Positions 28,049 to 38,032 of a stretch of DNA of 64,000 nt are shown here, one piece after another. This stretch comes from GCA-2683825 sp965662355 (GTDB taxonomy: Bacteria > Planctomycetota > UBA1135 > GCA-002686595). Position 1 is the first letter of the stretch. Every line of letters starts with the position of its first letter. The translations under genes and the position numbers were made by a program. Below the pieces are notes generated by a model. It made no database searches, was not told the origin of the DNA, and saw only the letters and a program-made list of their open reading frames with translations. The DNA lies in the NCBI GenBank assembly GCA_965662355.1, contig CBFIHP010000017.1, forward strand, positions 1 through 64,000. The letters run 5' to 3'.

Positions 28049-28314
28049 GTGTTCAAGCTTTCCGTAGGTGTGCAGTGCGTGAGGGTAGTGCGAGTTGGTT
28101 CGGGGTAGTCACATTGATGTCATCCATCCTACCTACCTCACTCCCTCGCGGAAAACTCGCGTTGATGGAACTCCTGATGAGGCGCCACATCACGGCTGCG
28201 TGCAATACACTGAGATGCGGGCGCGGATGACGATTTGCGTTCTTATTGCGCCGAAATCAGGCATGGCGTGATCAGCGCAGGCTTGGTTGGCGCACACTTT
28301 GCTACGGATAGCCG

Positions 28315-29073
28315 ATGCCTTTTCCTTGCGTTTTGCCGGCGAATGCCGATTCGATCGCTGATGCGGCACCGCCGTTCGTTTTCTTCGGAGCTGCACACAT
28401 CGCCGGTCTTCTGATCATTCTCGGGCTACCGGTCTTGATGTCGGTCGTGATTCGCCGATCCAAAAGGGAGTCGGTTCGCAAGGCCATGTGCTGGCCACTC
28501 GCCATGGTGATGTTGATCAATGAAGCCGTCTACGAGGTCCATTACTATCGCACGCATGATCTTTGGTCATTCCTCGAAACCGCATTGCCCTTGCACTTGT
28601 GTGATATCGCTCAGATCCTGGTGATCTTCTTCATGTTTCGCCCCAGCATCCGAATCCTGGAGATCATCTATTTCTGGGGTTTGGCGGGCACCGGAAATGC
28701 GTTACTGACACCGGATCTGTCCGTCGGATTTCCGTCACTCGCATTCACTTTCTATTTCGTTGCGCACGGCGGGATTGTCGTTTCTGTGCTGGTCGGCTGC
28801 TGGGGTTTCAAAATGCGCCCCACATTCCGGTCACTGATACGGGCCTTTGTGATTGCAAATCTTTACGGGTTGGTTGTGATCTGCGTCAATCTGCTATTGG
28901 GCTCCAACTACATGTTCCTGTGCAAAGCTCCCATTGGTGAGTCACCGTTCTTTTTCGCTCCCTGGCCGTGGTACCTTCTCGTACTGGAAGTCTTCGCAGT
29001 GGTTTTCTTCTTGATACTCTATCTGCCCTATATGATCGGTGACTTGTTTCGGAGCCGACAATCAAAAGCATAA
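28315..29073 (+). CDS. YwaF/TIGR02206-like multi-pass membrane protein
   Basis: 252 residues with about seven membrane helices. Conserved features of this family are visible: the ETALPLHLCDI motif at a helix start, FYFVAHGGIVVSVLVG, and a LGSNYMFLCKAP loop. Its function is unknown. Base composition is clearly lower in GC than in the neighbouring genes, and the gene stands alone between two minus-strand signalling genes, which suggests acquisition by transfer. The preceding gap (28049-28314) holds no gene or obvious terminator. Confidence 0.82.
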   Translation: MPFPCVLPANADSIADAAPPFVFFGAAHIAGLLIILGLPVLMSVVIRRSKRESVRKAMCWPLAMVMLINEAVYEVHYYRTHDLWSFLETALPLHLCDIAQILVIFFMFRPSIRILEIIYFWGLAGTGNALLTPDLSVGFPSLAFTFYFVAHGGIVVSVLVGCWGFKMRPTFRSLIRAFVIANLYGLVVICVNLLLGSNYMFLCKAPIGESPFFFAPWPWYLLVLEVFAVVFFLILYLPYMIGDLFRSRQSKA

Positions 29074-29169
29074 GCGGGTGGTCGTCGCGGTCGTGGATCA
29101 CCGATCCTGCGGACATCGACCCAGCCTCAAACGGGGAATCGCGGTTCCGGCCCTCCCAGCCCACTCAGC

Positions 29170-32100
29170 CTATGGGTTTCCGCTCAAGCGCCCCTCTTTG
29201 GCGCGGAGGACCTTGGCGACGACGCTCAGGAGGTCGTCCAACCTGTAGGGCTTGACCAGCCGCGCGGCGAAGCCGTAGCGCCCATGCTCCGCAAGGGCAT
29301 CGTTCTCGGTGTACCCGCTAGTGACGATGATCCGGGCGTCCGGGTCGAAGGCGAGAATGGAGGAGGTTGCCTGCAGGCCGCCCATCCCTCCCGGAACGGT
29401 CAGGTCCATGATCACGACGTCGACCGGGCTTCCCGCCCGATGGGCTTCCTCGTAGAGCCGGATCGCCTCAACGCCTTCGGTCGCTTCGATTACGACACAA
29501 CCAGCCCTCTCGAGAGCCCTGCGCGTGACCGTGCGCACGGACTTCAGATCGTCCATCACGAGCACCTTGGTGCACGGCATGGCGTGGCGAGCGGGCTTGG
29601 GCAAAGGCTTGAGGATGGCCGCTTCACTGCCTGGCAACGTGATCTGGAAGGTCGCTCCCTGTCCGGGAACGGAGCTCACCGACAGCTCGCCACCGTGACG
29701 CTGGATGATTACGTAGGCCGTTGCCAGGCCGAGACCGCGGCCCTCCTTCTTCGTGGAGAAATACGGGTCGAAGACCCGACCGATCATGTCCGCTGGAATG
29801 CCGGGCCCCTCGTCGGTGAACTCGACAACGACCTCCTGTGAGGCGCCAGAGCGCATCACGTTTCGGGCCCGAATGTGGATTGTGCCGCCCTCGGACATCG
29901 ACTGCCGGGCGTTGATCATGATGTTGTTGACCACCTGGCTGATCTGGCCCGTGTCTATCTCAACCACGCAGAGGTCGTCGGGAATGTCGTACTCGGCACG
30001 GACGGAAGAACCCCGGAGGGTGAAACCCGCGCACTCCTTGATGACCTCGCCAATGGCCCCTGCCTCCTTGATCGGCGCGCCCCCACGGGAAAACGTCAAG
30101 AGCTGGGCGGCAAGGGAGTGTGCCTTCCAGGAGGCGGCGTCCATGTCCCCGAGCCGGGCCTGGCCCTCGGGGGAGATTCCCGTCTCGTTCTCGAGCAGCG
30201 AGACGCTGCCGACGATCGTCGTGAGGAGGTTGTTGAAGTCGTGGGCGATACCGCCCGCCAGGAGGCCCAGGGACTCGAGACGCAACAACTTCTCCTGCTC
30301 GCGCTCCATCTCCCGAAGCCTTACCGTCCGAGCCCGCACCTCTCGTTGCAACCGGCGCGTGAACCGGCGCTGCACCAGCAGACCCACGGACCCACTCGTC
30401 AGCAGAAGCAAGAGGGTTCCTGCGCCCGCCAGAAACCATCCGCGCAACCAGAGCGGGTCTTGGATGCGCAAGGGCGCCGAGACGACCTCTGGACTCATCC
30501 TATCTTCCACGTCGATGGCGCGGATGTTCAGGCGGTAATCGCCCGAAGGCAGGTTGGTGTAGCGGATCCGGCGGGACGGCTCGTGGCTGGGAGTGGACCA
30601 GCCAGAGTCCCACCCGTCCAACCGCGTCTGGATACGCACGTGATCCTCGTCGACGAACGAGAAAACCTTGAATCCGAACGAGAGCGTGCGACTGTCGTGA
30701 CTGATCGTCGCGGGGATGGAGAGGTCGTAGGACTGACCACCAGCCTCCACGCTCCCTAGCTCGACCGTGGGGCCATGCATGCGGGGAACGTCGAAGCGCT
30801 CATCGTAGACCGAGATACCCCTGTCCGTTCCGATCCAGACCCGACCGTCGTCGGCAACGATCAAGGCGGAGCGGTTGGTCTCCTGGCCGAGCAGCCCTTC
30901 CGCCGCGCTGAACGCTCGACATGTGCGCCCATCCCAGCAAAGCACCCCGAGGTCGGTGCCGATCCAGAGTCTTCCCTGCTGGTCCTCGGTCAGCGCGTAG
31001 ATCGGGCGGTCCACGGGCGGCTGCAGGGCAAGCACGAGCTGACCGTGGTCGTCGACCTGCGCGAGCCCGGCCCGCGTCCCGGCCCAGACGGTGCCCTGGG
31101 AGTCGCGCAAGACCGTGTATGTCGAGCTGATCTGGTAGTGTGGGCTCGTCCACTGGAGAGACACCCCGTCCGAGTGAGACAGCACGCCGTGGCTCCCCGT
31201 AGCGATGAGCAGTCCGCCCGCAGGGTCGGACGTGATCTTCCGTAGCTGGATTCTGTCCACTCCTCTCACCAGCGGTACCTTCCGCCAGGACTCCACCTGG
31301 TACCGGTACAAACCGAGATCGGTCGCGACCCACACGCCGCCGCCGTCATCCGAGGACTCCACGCCAACGACGGATGTGGGCGGCTCTTGCTGCACGAATT
31401 GCACGGAGCCGTCGGGTTCCAGGTGCCCCAACCCGAGGCGCCCGGCCGCGAGCCAGAGTCGGCCGGAGGCGTCCTCGGTCAGATCCATGACGCGGTCCGC
31501 CAACACATCCGGGGACAAGGTGATGGTCTCCGGCTCGGCAGGCCCCATGAACGTGAGTCCCGAGCCGTGGCCCAACACCATGGATCCATCTGAGAGCTGG
31601 AGGGCCGCGGTCACCTCGTCGTCGAACAACCCCTGGTCGCGGTCGTACGACATGAACTGACGGCTGACGACCTTGTTGGCCCCGCGTAGGCCGCAGAGCC
31701 ACATGTTGCCCTCCCGGTCCCGCATGGCAGAGGTGATGCCCCCCCCCATCAGCCCATTCCTGACACCCATTTGCTCGACGCCGGTTTCCGGATTGAAGTA
31801 GAAGACCGCGAAGGCGTCGCCGACGTAGAGTCCGCCGCTGAGGTCGGCCGCGCACGCAGCCTCTCCTGTCGCAGACCAGCGAGTGTCGAGCGTCGCCCCG
31901 TCCAGTCTCGTCTCGTCACGCCCTCTCACAAAGGGTACTCCGGAATAGGACAGGGCGACCTCGTGCTCACCGCGACGCACATTGTCGACGCGAACGATCC
32001 AGCTCGAGCCAACGAGCCACAACGCGTCCGCGATCGCGTCGTAGTCCATGCCGTGAATTCCGCCGGCCGGTAGATCGAGGTCCCAGACCTTCGATGTGCC

Positions 32101-32739
32101 CTTCAGGAGATCGAACTCGAGCACGCCTCCCTCCGATCCGACGAGGCATCGTCCGTTCACCATGTCGGCCGTTGTGAAAGAACCGAGGGACAATGCGGGT
32201 GATGGTGCGATCGTCTTCCAGTCGCTCCCATCGAAGACGTGCACTCGGCCCGCCCTCTCCACGATGACGAGTCGATCCGCTCCGTCCTTCTGCGTACGGA
32301 GAAACCGGCTGGATTCGTGGGACGGGACCGGCGTATCGGTGACCTGCACCCATGTTTCGTCCGACCGCCGCCAGCACTCACGCCCCACATGGATCCAGAG
32401 ATGGTCTCCTCGCCCCGTGACCAGATGCGAGCTTCGCAACGGCTCGATCGGCGTCGGCTTCTCGACAACCCAGTTCTTGCCGTCGTACAAGGCAATACCC
32501 CGGTGAGTGAGGAAGACCAGAGTCCCCACTTCCATCTGCGCTACGCCTTCGATCTGGTGCCCCGGGAGACCGTCCGCGGCCGTATATCCACGGATGTGCC
32601 AGCGCTGGGCAAGCGTCGGTGAAACGAGAGCGGCACCAACCCCGAAGAGAATCGCCCACCAGCGAAGATCATACGGGCGTCGAGAACGACGAGAGGGAAC
32701 GCCTCTCGCAAGCGCTCGAAACGCCATCTTGAATCGCAT
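29170..32739 (-). CDS. Two-component propeller hybrid sensor kinase (Reg_prop/Y_Y_Y/HisKA/HATPase/REC)
   Basis: About 1189 residues. A signal or anchor segment (WWAILFGVGAALVSPTLAQ) is followed by some 700 residues of two-component propeller repeats (for example DASGRLWLAAG, DQQGRLWIGTDLGVL, DDGRVWIGTDRGISVY). Then come a Y_Y_Y domain (YRLNIRAIDVEDR), one membrane helix (LLLLLTSGSVGLLV), HisKA with AGGIAHDFNNLL, HATPase_c (GRGLGLATAYVI) and a receiver (VVIMDLTVPGGMGG). The architecture matches hybrid sensors that bind extracellular oligosaccharides in Bacteroidota, but the ligand here is unknown. A longer frame reaches 32952, but it would run through a terminator hairpin, so the ATG at 32739 is preferred. 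Confidence 0.85.
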   Translation of the reverse strand: MRFKMAFRALARGVPSRRSRRPYDLRWWAILFGVGAALVSPTLAQRWHIRGYTAADGLPGHQIEGVAQMEVGTLVFLTHRGIALYDGKNWVVEKPTPIEPLRSSHLVTGRGDHLWIHVGRECWRRSDETWVQVTDTPVPSHESSRFLRTQKDGADRLVIVERAGRVHVFDGSDWKTIAPSPALSLGSFTTADMVNGRCLVGSEGGVLEFDLLKGTSKVWDLDLPAGGIHGMDYDAIADALWLVGSSWIVRVDNVRRGEHEVALSYSGVPFVRGRDETRLDGATLDTRWSATGEAACAADLSGGLYVGDAFAVFYFNPETGVEQMGVRNGLMGGGITSAMRDREGNMWLCGLRGANKVVSRQFMSYDRDQGLFDDEVTAALQLSDGSMVLGHGSGLTFMGPAEPETITLSPDVLADRVMDLTEDASGRLWLAAGRLGLGHLEPDGSVQFVQQEPPTSVVGVESSDDGGGVWVATDLGLYRYQVESWRKVPLVRGVDRIQLRKITSDPAGGLLIATGSHGVLSHSDGVSLQWTSPHYQISSTYTVLRDSQGTVWAGTRAGLAQVDDHGQLVLALQPPVDRPIYALTEDQQGRLWIGTDLGVLCWDGRTCRAFSAAEGLLGQETNRSALIVADDGRVWIGTDRGISVYDERFDVPRMHGPTVELGSVEAGGQSYDLSIPATISHDSRTLSFGFKVFSFVDEDHVRIQTRLDGWDSGWSTPSHEPSRRIRYTNLPSGDYRLNIRAIDVEDRMSPEVVSAPLRIQDPLWLRGWFLAGAGTLLLLLTSGSVGLLVQRRFTRRLQREVRARTVRLREMEREQEKLLRLESLGLLAGGIAHDFNNLLTTIVGSVSLLENETGISPEGQARLGDMDAASWKAHSLAAQLLTFSRGGAPIKEAGAIGEVIKECAGFTLRGSSVRAEYDIPDDLCVVEIDTGQISQVVNNIMINARQSMSEGGTIHIRARNVMRSGASQEVVVEFTDEGPGIPADMIGRVFDPYFSTKKEGRGLGLATAYVIIQRHGGELSVSSVPGQGATFQITLPGSEAAILKPLPKPARHAMPCTKVLVMDDLKSVRTVTRRALERAGCVVIEATEGVEAIRLYEEAHRAGSPVDVVIMDLTVPGGMGGLQATSSILAFDPDARIIVTSGYTENDALAEHGRYGFAARLVKPYRLDDLLSVVAKVLRAKEGRLSGNP

Positions 32740-32895
32740 CGGACGAACCCCGACCCGCGCCCCAATCGGATTGCGTTGCGGAGGATTGTCTATCCCGACG
32801 CAGCACTTGATCCACGCGATTACCCGGTGCCTGATCATCGGTGCTCTAGCATAAGTGGTCATAGGAGCCTTTGGGATATAGACCCATGGGGTTTG

Positions 32896-32918
32896 AGAAA
32901 AACGGCCCCCGCAGGGGC
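32896..32918 (-). terminator. Rho-independent terminator after the sulfatase-TPR gene
   Basis: Read on the minus strand: GCCCC, four-base loop, GGGGC, then CG and TTTTT. It lies about 250 bases downstream of the sulfatase-TPR stop and upstream of the propeller kinase. It overlaps the outer end of an IS903-type repeat (32916-32927), so the hairpin may have arrived with the mobile element. Confidence 0.65.
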
Positions 32919-32927
32919 GTTGGTGCA
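32916..32927 (-). repeat. IS903-type terminal inverted repeat, solo copy
   Basis: The plus strand reads GGCGTTGGTGCA, so the element would have extended to the right, into 32928-33165. That stretch has no gene, only short frames without recognisable products. The repeat directly abuts the terminator hairpin. Confidence 0.5.
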
Positions 32928-33165
32928 CGGCTCCCCGGACTCCTCCTTCCACTCCCTTTCCCCGAGCTTCTTCAACCTTTCAAATCGCTCGGTCGCGAGC
33001 GGCCGATCGTCGGCGTCGCTTTGAACTCGCTGACTTGCTCGGCGGAACGACGACTTCAACCTGCCCGATGAGATCCACACCCCTATTTTACTGTTCAGAA
33101 TGGCGCCAGCTTCCTACGCATTGCCTCGGTCCAGATGCCTCGCTAGCCAAGGGCCTGGCGCCTCG

Positions 33166-35145
33166 TTACCGAAAAACACCGGGCTTGCTCGCTGAAGCCT
33201 TCAGATCGGTGAGTGCCGCGCGGACCTTGGAGGCTTCCGGATGGGCCTCGAGGTGTTTCCCGAGGACGGTCAGGAGCTCCTCTCGGCGGCTGGCGAAGAT
33301 GTACGCCATGACGAGGTGCTCCAAGCACCGTTCGTGATCGGGATCCAGATCGAACACCGCACGCAGGTGGACGAGCGCTTCGTCGAAACGGCGCACGCCG
33401 GCGAGGGTCGAACCTAGCAGGTAGCGCGCGGGAACGAAGTTGGGATAGCTCCGAGCAATCGGTTCCAGGAGCTCGAGGACCTCGTCGGTTTGCCTCCGGT
33501 GTGCGCGCACCAAAGCGAGCTCGAAGACGGTCTGGGGAATCCCGGGCCGCAGCTCGATGCAGCGCTGGAGGACACGGGCCGCCGCTTCTAGATCCGGCAC
33601 CCGACGGTGAGCGTTGCCCAGACCCTTCCATGCCGGGTAGAAGTCCGGTTGCTCGGCCAGGACGGCCTCCAGTTCCGCGATGCTTTCGGCGATCGGCTTG
33701 GATTTGTCCTGGGCAAGCTCGACGCGGGTCAGATAACGCATCATCGACTGTGGAGTAAGCCCTGCCGCGACCGGCGCGGGGTCCGCGTTGCCACCCCCCA
33801 TGTAGCCCAGCCCCTGGAGACGCTCAAGGTCCTCCAGGCCCAGGTCCACGGAGGGCGTGGGTACGGCAGCCAGGTCGTCGGAGAACATGTCGCGTACCAA
33901 CCGCCCGAGCCGTTCGGTCGTCGCGGGATCGCCGGGTGCCAGGTTCACGAGTTCGTCAGGGTCGCGCTCGCGGTCGTAGAGTTCGGGCACGGAGCTGTGG
34001 ATGTACTTCATGTGCCCGACCGCGACACCGAAGAGCGGCTCCCACCCGTAGTCGAGCCTACCGGCAAGCGTTTCGAAGAAAACGGGGTGTTCTTCCTTCG
34101 CGGGCGCGAACAGGTCCTGTGTGACGCCGCCCCCCGCGAACGGGACACCGAGCAGCGACGCGAGCATGGGAGCGACATCCACCTGCGACACAGGGCGCGC
34201 GATGTGCACTCCGCCCCCGAGGCGCTCTCCGGCCTGGAGAATGAGCGGCACCCGCAGCGTGGCATCGTAGCTCAGGTAGCTGTGGGTCATCTCGGAATGC
34301 TGCCCGAGACCTTCACCGTGGTCACCCACGACGGCCACCAGGGTTCGAGACCTCGAACCTGCGAGCCCGTCGAGCAGCCTCCCGAGCGCGTCGTCGACGT
34401 AGGCGATCTCCCCGTCGTAGGCGTTGTCCGCGTAGCGTTCCGCGAACGGGCTGGGCGGCGCGTACTCGTGGTGCGGATCGAAGTAGTGAACCCAGAGAAA
34501 GAAGCGCTCCGTGCGTACCTCCTTCAGCCAGCGCAGGGCCCTTTCCGTGGTCACTGCAGCGCTTTGCTCCCGATAGTGCCGCGAGTCCTCGAGTTGGCCT
34601 TCACCGAGATTGTCGTCGTAGACTTCGAATCCCTGGGACAACCCGAACTGCTCGTCGAGAACAAACGAAGACACGACCGCCCCGGTGCGATAACCCGCAG
34701 CTAGCAGACGCTCGGCGAGCGTCTCGAACTCATCTCCCAACCTGAACAGGCCGTTGGCACGAACCCCGTGGCTTGTGGGATACCGGCCGGTCATGAGCGA
34801 GGCGTGGGCGGGCAGCGTCAGCGGCGCAACGGCCGTCACGGTGGAAAAAACCACCCCGGTAGCTGCCAGATGATCGAGCGTAGGCGTTTTGATCGCCGAA
34901 TTGCCATACACGCCGAGCCGGTCCGCGCGCGTCGTATCCAGTGTGACCAGCAACAGGTTGCAGTCGCTCAGGTGACCGGCCTCGACAGGCAGAGAGTCCC
35001 TGTGCGAAAGCGAGCCAATCTCCGTGGCAGGGCCCGGCCCCGCACCTCGAACGAACGCCCAGCACAGCCAGACGAGCCCCACGAGCACCATTCCCGCGGC
35101 CACGACCACTGCCGCGTGTCTTCTCGATGATGACGAAATCTGCAT
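33166..35145 (-). CDS. Sulfatase-fold phospho/sulfo-transfer enzyme with C-terminal TPR domain
   Basis: 659 residues. One N-terminal membrane helix precedes an alkaline phosphatase-superfamily domain: LLLVTLDTTRADRLGVYG supplies the first metal-binding Asp, APLTLPAHASLMTG is the nucleophile region, and VAVVGDHGEGLGQH gives the second metal site. At the nucleophile position there is Thr (T-L-P-A-H), not Cys or Ser, so formylglycine cannot form. About residues 440-655 are TPR repeats (FYPAWKGLGNAHRRVPDLE, ALVHLRAVFDLDPDHE). The gene starts 10 bases after the glycosyltransferase-like gene, so they form an operon. Joint modification of an envelope glycoconjugate is an inference. Confidence 0.82.
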   Translation of the reverse strand: MQISSSSRRHAAVVVAAGMVLVGLVWLCWAFVRGAGPGPATEIGSLSHRDSLPVEAGHLSDCNLLLVTLDTTRADRLGVYGNSAIKTPTLDHLAATGVVFSTVTAVAPLTLPAHASLMTGRYPTSHGVRANGLFRLGDEFETLAERLLAAGYRTGAVVSSFVLDEQFGLSQGFEVYDDNLGEGQLEDSRHYREQSAAVTTERALRWLKEVRTERFFLWVHYFDPHHEYAPPSPFAERYADNAYDGEIAYVDDALGRLLDGLAGSRSRTLVAVVGDHGEGLGQHSEMTHSYLSYDATLRVPLILQAGERLGGGVHIARPVSQVDVAPMLASLLGVPFAGGGVTQDLFAPAKEEHPVFFETLAGRLDYGWEPLFGVAVGHMKYIHSSVPELYDRERDPDELVNLAPGDPATTERLGRLVRDMFSDDLAAVPTPSVDLGLEDLERLQGLGYMGGGNADPAPVAAGLTPQSMMRYLTRVELAQDKSKPIAESIAELEAVLAEQPDFYPAWKGLGNAHRRVPDLEAAARVLQRCIELRPGIPQTVFELALVRAHRRQTDEVLELLEPIARSYPNFVPARYLLGSTLAGVRRFDEALVHLRAVFDLDPDHERCLEHLVMAYIFASRREELLTVLGKHLEAHPEASKVRAALTDLKASASKPGVFR

Positions 35146-35155
35146 CGCAGCCGGG

Positions 35156-36760
35156 TCAATTCTCTTCTTCGCAGGCCTTCTTCGTGCCCTTGAACAAACG
35201 GTGCTCGACCATCTCGGAATCCAGTTCCTCGACGATGTCCAGCTGGAGAAGCGCTTGTTCCTTCAAGTCCAACCCCAGAAGAGCCACGCTCAGGTACAGG
35301 TGAGCCAGCGGTTCCTCTGGGTGAGACTCGATGCTGCTCTCGAGAGTGGCACGGGCTTCTCCATACTCTTTCCTGGACAGCCAAGCGTATCCCAGGTTCA
35401 GGCTTGCGAGGAACATGCCAGGTCGGATACGCAACGCCTCCTCGAAGTGCTCGGTGGCCTCGTCCACCCTTCCGGAGCCGCCAAGGATCTGCCCGAGGTT
35501 CAAGTGGGCGATGTAGTTGCCTTCCGTCACGTCAATGGCACGCTCCCAGAGGGCTTCGGATGTACGCCAGAATTGGACCTGATGGCGAGCGCGTGCACTG
35601 AACGCCAATGCAAGTGCACTGGCCGCAAGGACGAGCAAGCCCGGCTTGCGGAGCAGCCCAAAGGTGCGCGGGATCGCAAGCAGGGCTAGACTCAGCCCGA
35701 TGGCGGGGAGATACATGTAGCGGTCCGCGTGCCCCTGGTTGCCGACCTGGATCAGACCGATGACCGGAACGAGGGTTCCCAGGAACCAGAACCAGCCCAG
35801 GTAGAGTTCGGGCTGGGATGCTCTGCGTCGCCAGAGCACGATGCTAGCGGTCACCATGAGGAGGCCCAGAAAGAGAGGCAGGATCGGGCCGATGCCCTCG
35901 GGATTGCTCAGGGCGGGATGCGGATAGAGAACCCCCAGGCCCGTCGGCCACAGGAAGCTGGTGACGTATTCGAGGTAGGCGAGCGGGATATTGGCCAGGC
36001 GCTGGGAGAACCCGACCGCATCTGAAATGGCGCCGCCTCCCCTTTGTGTGAACACGGTCACCCATGAGACCAGGGCGACGATGGCCAGCATCGGGGCCTT
36101 CTCCAGAAGCCGGGGCGGACCCGGGCGACGCAAGGGCCAGACATCCAGCAGAAGAAAGACGAACGGCAGCGTGACGACCATCGACTTGGACATGAGTCCG
36201 AGGAGGAGCATCAGGCAAACGAGGGCATAGCGCGGGAGGTCGGGTCGCTGGCAATAGCTCGCGTAGCTCGAGAGTCCCAGGATCCAGAAGGTGCCGGCGA
36301 GGACATCCTTGCGCTCGGCGATCCAGGCGACCGACTCCACGCGCAGCGGATGCCACAAGAAGATCGCTGCTACAAAGATCGCGGCCCAGTAGCCGATGCC
36401 CAGTTTCCGCAGGGCTCCCAGGAGCAGAAACCCGTTCAGGAGATGCAGCAGAACGCTCGTCGTGTGGTGCTTCTTCGCGATGAACTGATAGAGCTCGACA
36501 TCCAGCATGTGCGACAGCCACGTGAGTGGATGCCAGTTGTACTGGTAGTCAAACGAGGTGAACGCCCAGCGCAGACTCTCCCAGGTCAAGCCCTCACGCA
36601 GGTGGGGATTGCGGTACACGTAGCCCGGATCGTCCAGGGTGACGTAGCTGAAACCCAAGACGGGGAAATAGACCGCCAGCGTTCCGAGGATGAGCACCAG
36701 AGCCACGACAGCCGGTGTCGTGGCTTTCATTCCCCTGGACACCGATACCTCATTGCTCAC
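35156..36760 (-). CDS. TMTC/PMT-like membrane glycosyltransferase with TPR tail
   Basis: About 534 residues. Roughly ten membrane helices follow an N-terminal loop with the acidic YVTLDDPGYV motif, the expected catalytic feature of C-type glycosyltransferases. Family landmarks are YNWHPLTWLSHMLDV, HHTTSVLLHLLNGF and HPLRVESVAWIAERKDVL. The last 120 residues are TPR repeats (NLGQILGGSGRVDEATEHFEEALRI). The GTG at 36760 is chosen because AGGAAGG lies five or six bases before it; the ATG at 36730 is too close to its purine run. The relatives transfer sugars from lipid-linked donors to exported proteins. Confidence 0.82.
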   Translation of the reverse strand: MSNEVSVSRGMKATTPAVVALVLILGTLAVYFPVLGFSYVTLDDPGYVYRNPHLREGLTWESLRWAFTSFDYQYNWHPLTWLSHMLDVELYQFIAKKHHTTSVLLHLLNGFLLLGALRKLGIGYWAAIFVAAIFLWHPLRVESVAWIAERKDVLAGTFWILGLSSYASYCQRPDLPRYALVCLMLLLGLMSKSMVVTLPFVFLLLDVWPLRRPGPPRLLEKAPMLAIVALVSWVTVFTQRGGGAISDAVGFSQRLANIPLAYLEYVTSFLWPTGLGVLYPHPALSNPEGIGPILPLFLGLLMVTASIVLWRRRASQPELYLGWFWFLGTLVPVIGLIQVGNQGHADRYMYLPAIGLSLALLAIPRTFGLLRKPGLLVLAASALALAFSARARHQVQFWRTSEALWERAIDVTEGNYIAHLNLGQILGGSGRVDEATEHFEEALRIRPGMFLASLNLGYAWLSRKEYGEARATLESSIESHPEEPLAHLYLSVALLGLDLKEQALLQLDIVEELDSEMVEHRLFKGTKKACEEEN

Positions 36761-37140
36761 CAGGACCTTCCTCTTTTGGATCCGCCTCGAGAATCGTCCA
36801 TCGTAAGCGCGGCGCGTCCTGGGGGGATTGATGCGCACGCGCAACAGAGAGCCGGATCTGCGTTGCAGGATGCAACATGTACACAAGTCATTGATTGACA
36901 GCTGCTTAGAGCCGCGACGAGGCCTTCCACAAGCCCAGGCGCTGTATTCTGCATCATCTGGGGTCGACCCAAGCTCCATCCCAGCGCCTTAGCCGTGGAC
37001 ATAAACCATTATGAGTAAATAGCTTAGGTCTTTATCGACAGGGTTGGCCCAGAACTTGCATCCCTGCATGGCGAGCTGCCCAGGGTTGGGTGAAGCTCTT
37101 GAGAACACAACAACGAGAACAACGAGAGCAACCAACTCCA
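36761..37140. promoter_or_regulatory. Divergent intergenic region with a short palindrome
   Basis: This 380-base gap separates the glycosyltransferase (minus) from the IPTL-CTERM gene (plus). It contains the perfect palindrome GTTGCA-GGA-TGCAAC at 36862-36876, a possible operator, and a TTGACA at 36895-36900 without a clear partner. An A/T-rich stretch near 37005-37035 and an AACAACGAGAACAACGAGA repeat just before the plus-strand start complete it. No gene is visible. Confidence 0.4.
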
Positions 37141-37845
37141 ATGAAGAGATCCCTGATTATCGTCGCCGCCCTCAGCTTGGCCGCGATTCCCGGTGCCCAG
37201 AAGAGCAGTTCTGCCGGCGAAAGCCCCCTGAGCAACACCTCCCCCCACGCCGTAGGGCCGAGCCAGACCTCGAACCTCACGGCTCCGACGATCATCAGTA
37301 CCGACACCTTCAACGGTACGACGACGCTGGTCTTTGACATCGCCGGAGCACAGAGCTGGGACCTGCAGGGCGACCCCAGCAACACGGTCCTCTCCGTGCC
37401 CCTCGCAAACGGCGACGAAATGACCGGCATCGGCTGGGACGTCAACCTCACGACCGTCGGCGGCAGCTGGTTGTCCGAGGCGGCCTTTTACTTCGATGGC
37501 TCGGATCAAGACCTGATGGGTCTGTTCCTGACGCCCGGCGCTGGCGATGACTTCGCCGGCACCAGCAGCTACTCGAGTGGCGGGGTCATCGACCTGGCCG
37601 GCGCCGGGATCCCTAACATCCCCGTCCTCGCTGACGGCAACCTGTACATCGAGTGCTTCGAGAGCTTCGACGACGCTGCCGACGCCGTCGATGCGGATTG
37701 GACCGCAGGCAGCACTTTGACGATCGTTCACACCGGCGACGGCGGCGGTGGCGTTCCGACTGTGGGCCAATGGGGTCTGATCAGCCTGACCGTCCTGCTC
37801 TTCGCGGGCGTAGTCATGCGCAGCGTCAGCCGCAAGACGAGCTAA
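37141..37845 (+). CDS. Secreted protein with IPTL-CTERM-like sorting signal
   Basis: 234 residues. A signal peptide (LIIVAALSLAAIPGAQ) and a mature part of beta type with no recognised enzyme motif. The C-terminus is a sorting tail: VPTVGQWGLISL, a hydrophobic helix (TVLLFAGVVM) and a basic end (RSVSRK). This matches the IPTL-CTERM pattern, thought to be processed by an exosortase-like system; no such enzyme lies in this window. The ATG at 37141 gives the clean signal peptide, although a frame extends upstream. A terminator follows at 37896. Confidence 0.8.
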   Translation: MKRSLIIVAALSLAAIPGAQKSSSAGESPLSNTSPHAVGPSQTSNLTAPTIISTDTFNGTTTLVFDIAGAQSWDLQGDPSNTVLSVPLANGDEMTGIGWDVNLTTVGGSWLSEAAFYFDGSDQDLMGLFLTPGAGDDFAGTSSYSSGGVIDLAGAGIPNIPVLADGNLYIECFESFDDAADAVDADWTAGSTLTIVHTGDGGGGVPTVGQWGLISLTVLLFAGVVMRSVSRKTS

Positions 37846-37895
37846 ACCAGGCTCGTCTAATTTCCCCCGCTTGGTGAGAAAACGCGCTCACTCAT

Positions 37896-37933
37896 GCACG
37901 TCCTGGTCCTGGCGGCCAGGGCGTGCCTTTTTG
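37896..37933 (+). terminator. Rho-independent terminator after the IPTL-CTERM gene
   Basis: Stem GCACGTCCTGG with CCAGGGCGTGC (11 base pairs including one T-G wobble), nine-base loop, followed directly by CTTTTTG. It lies 50 bases after the stop of the IPTL-CTERM gene. Confidence 0.85.
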
Positions 37934-38032
37934 TTTGGTCTTTGGGGGGAAAGCGATGGGCCTTGCCCACGCGAATAGCGCTACGGAGGGCAGGTGGCAA
38001 CGGCGCTCGCAGCGTGGCTGAAGTAGGCTCCT

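Noticed and set aside
29170..32952. Longer form of the propeller kinase starting at 32952
   Set aside because: The extra codons run through a rho-independent terminator and look non-coding; the signal peptide fits the start at 32739.
37100..37140. AACAACGAGAACAACGAGA as a mobile-element end or CRISPR-like repeat
   Set aside because: Only a short two-unit repeat with no matching copies elsewhere; probably simple leader sequence.
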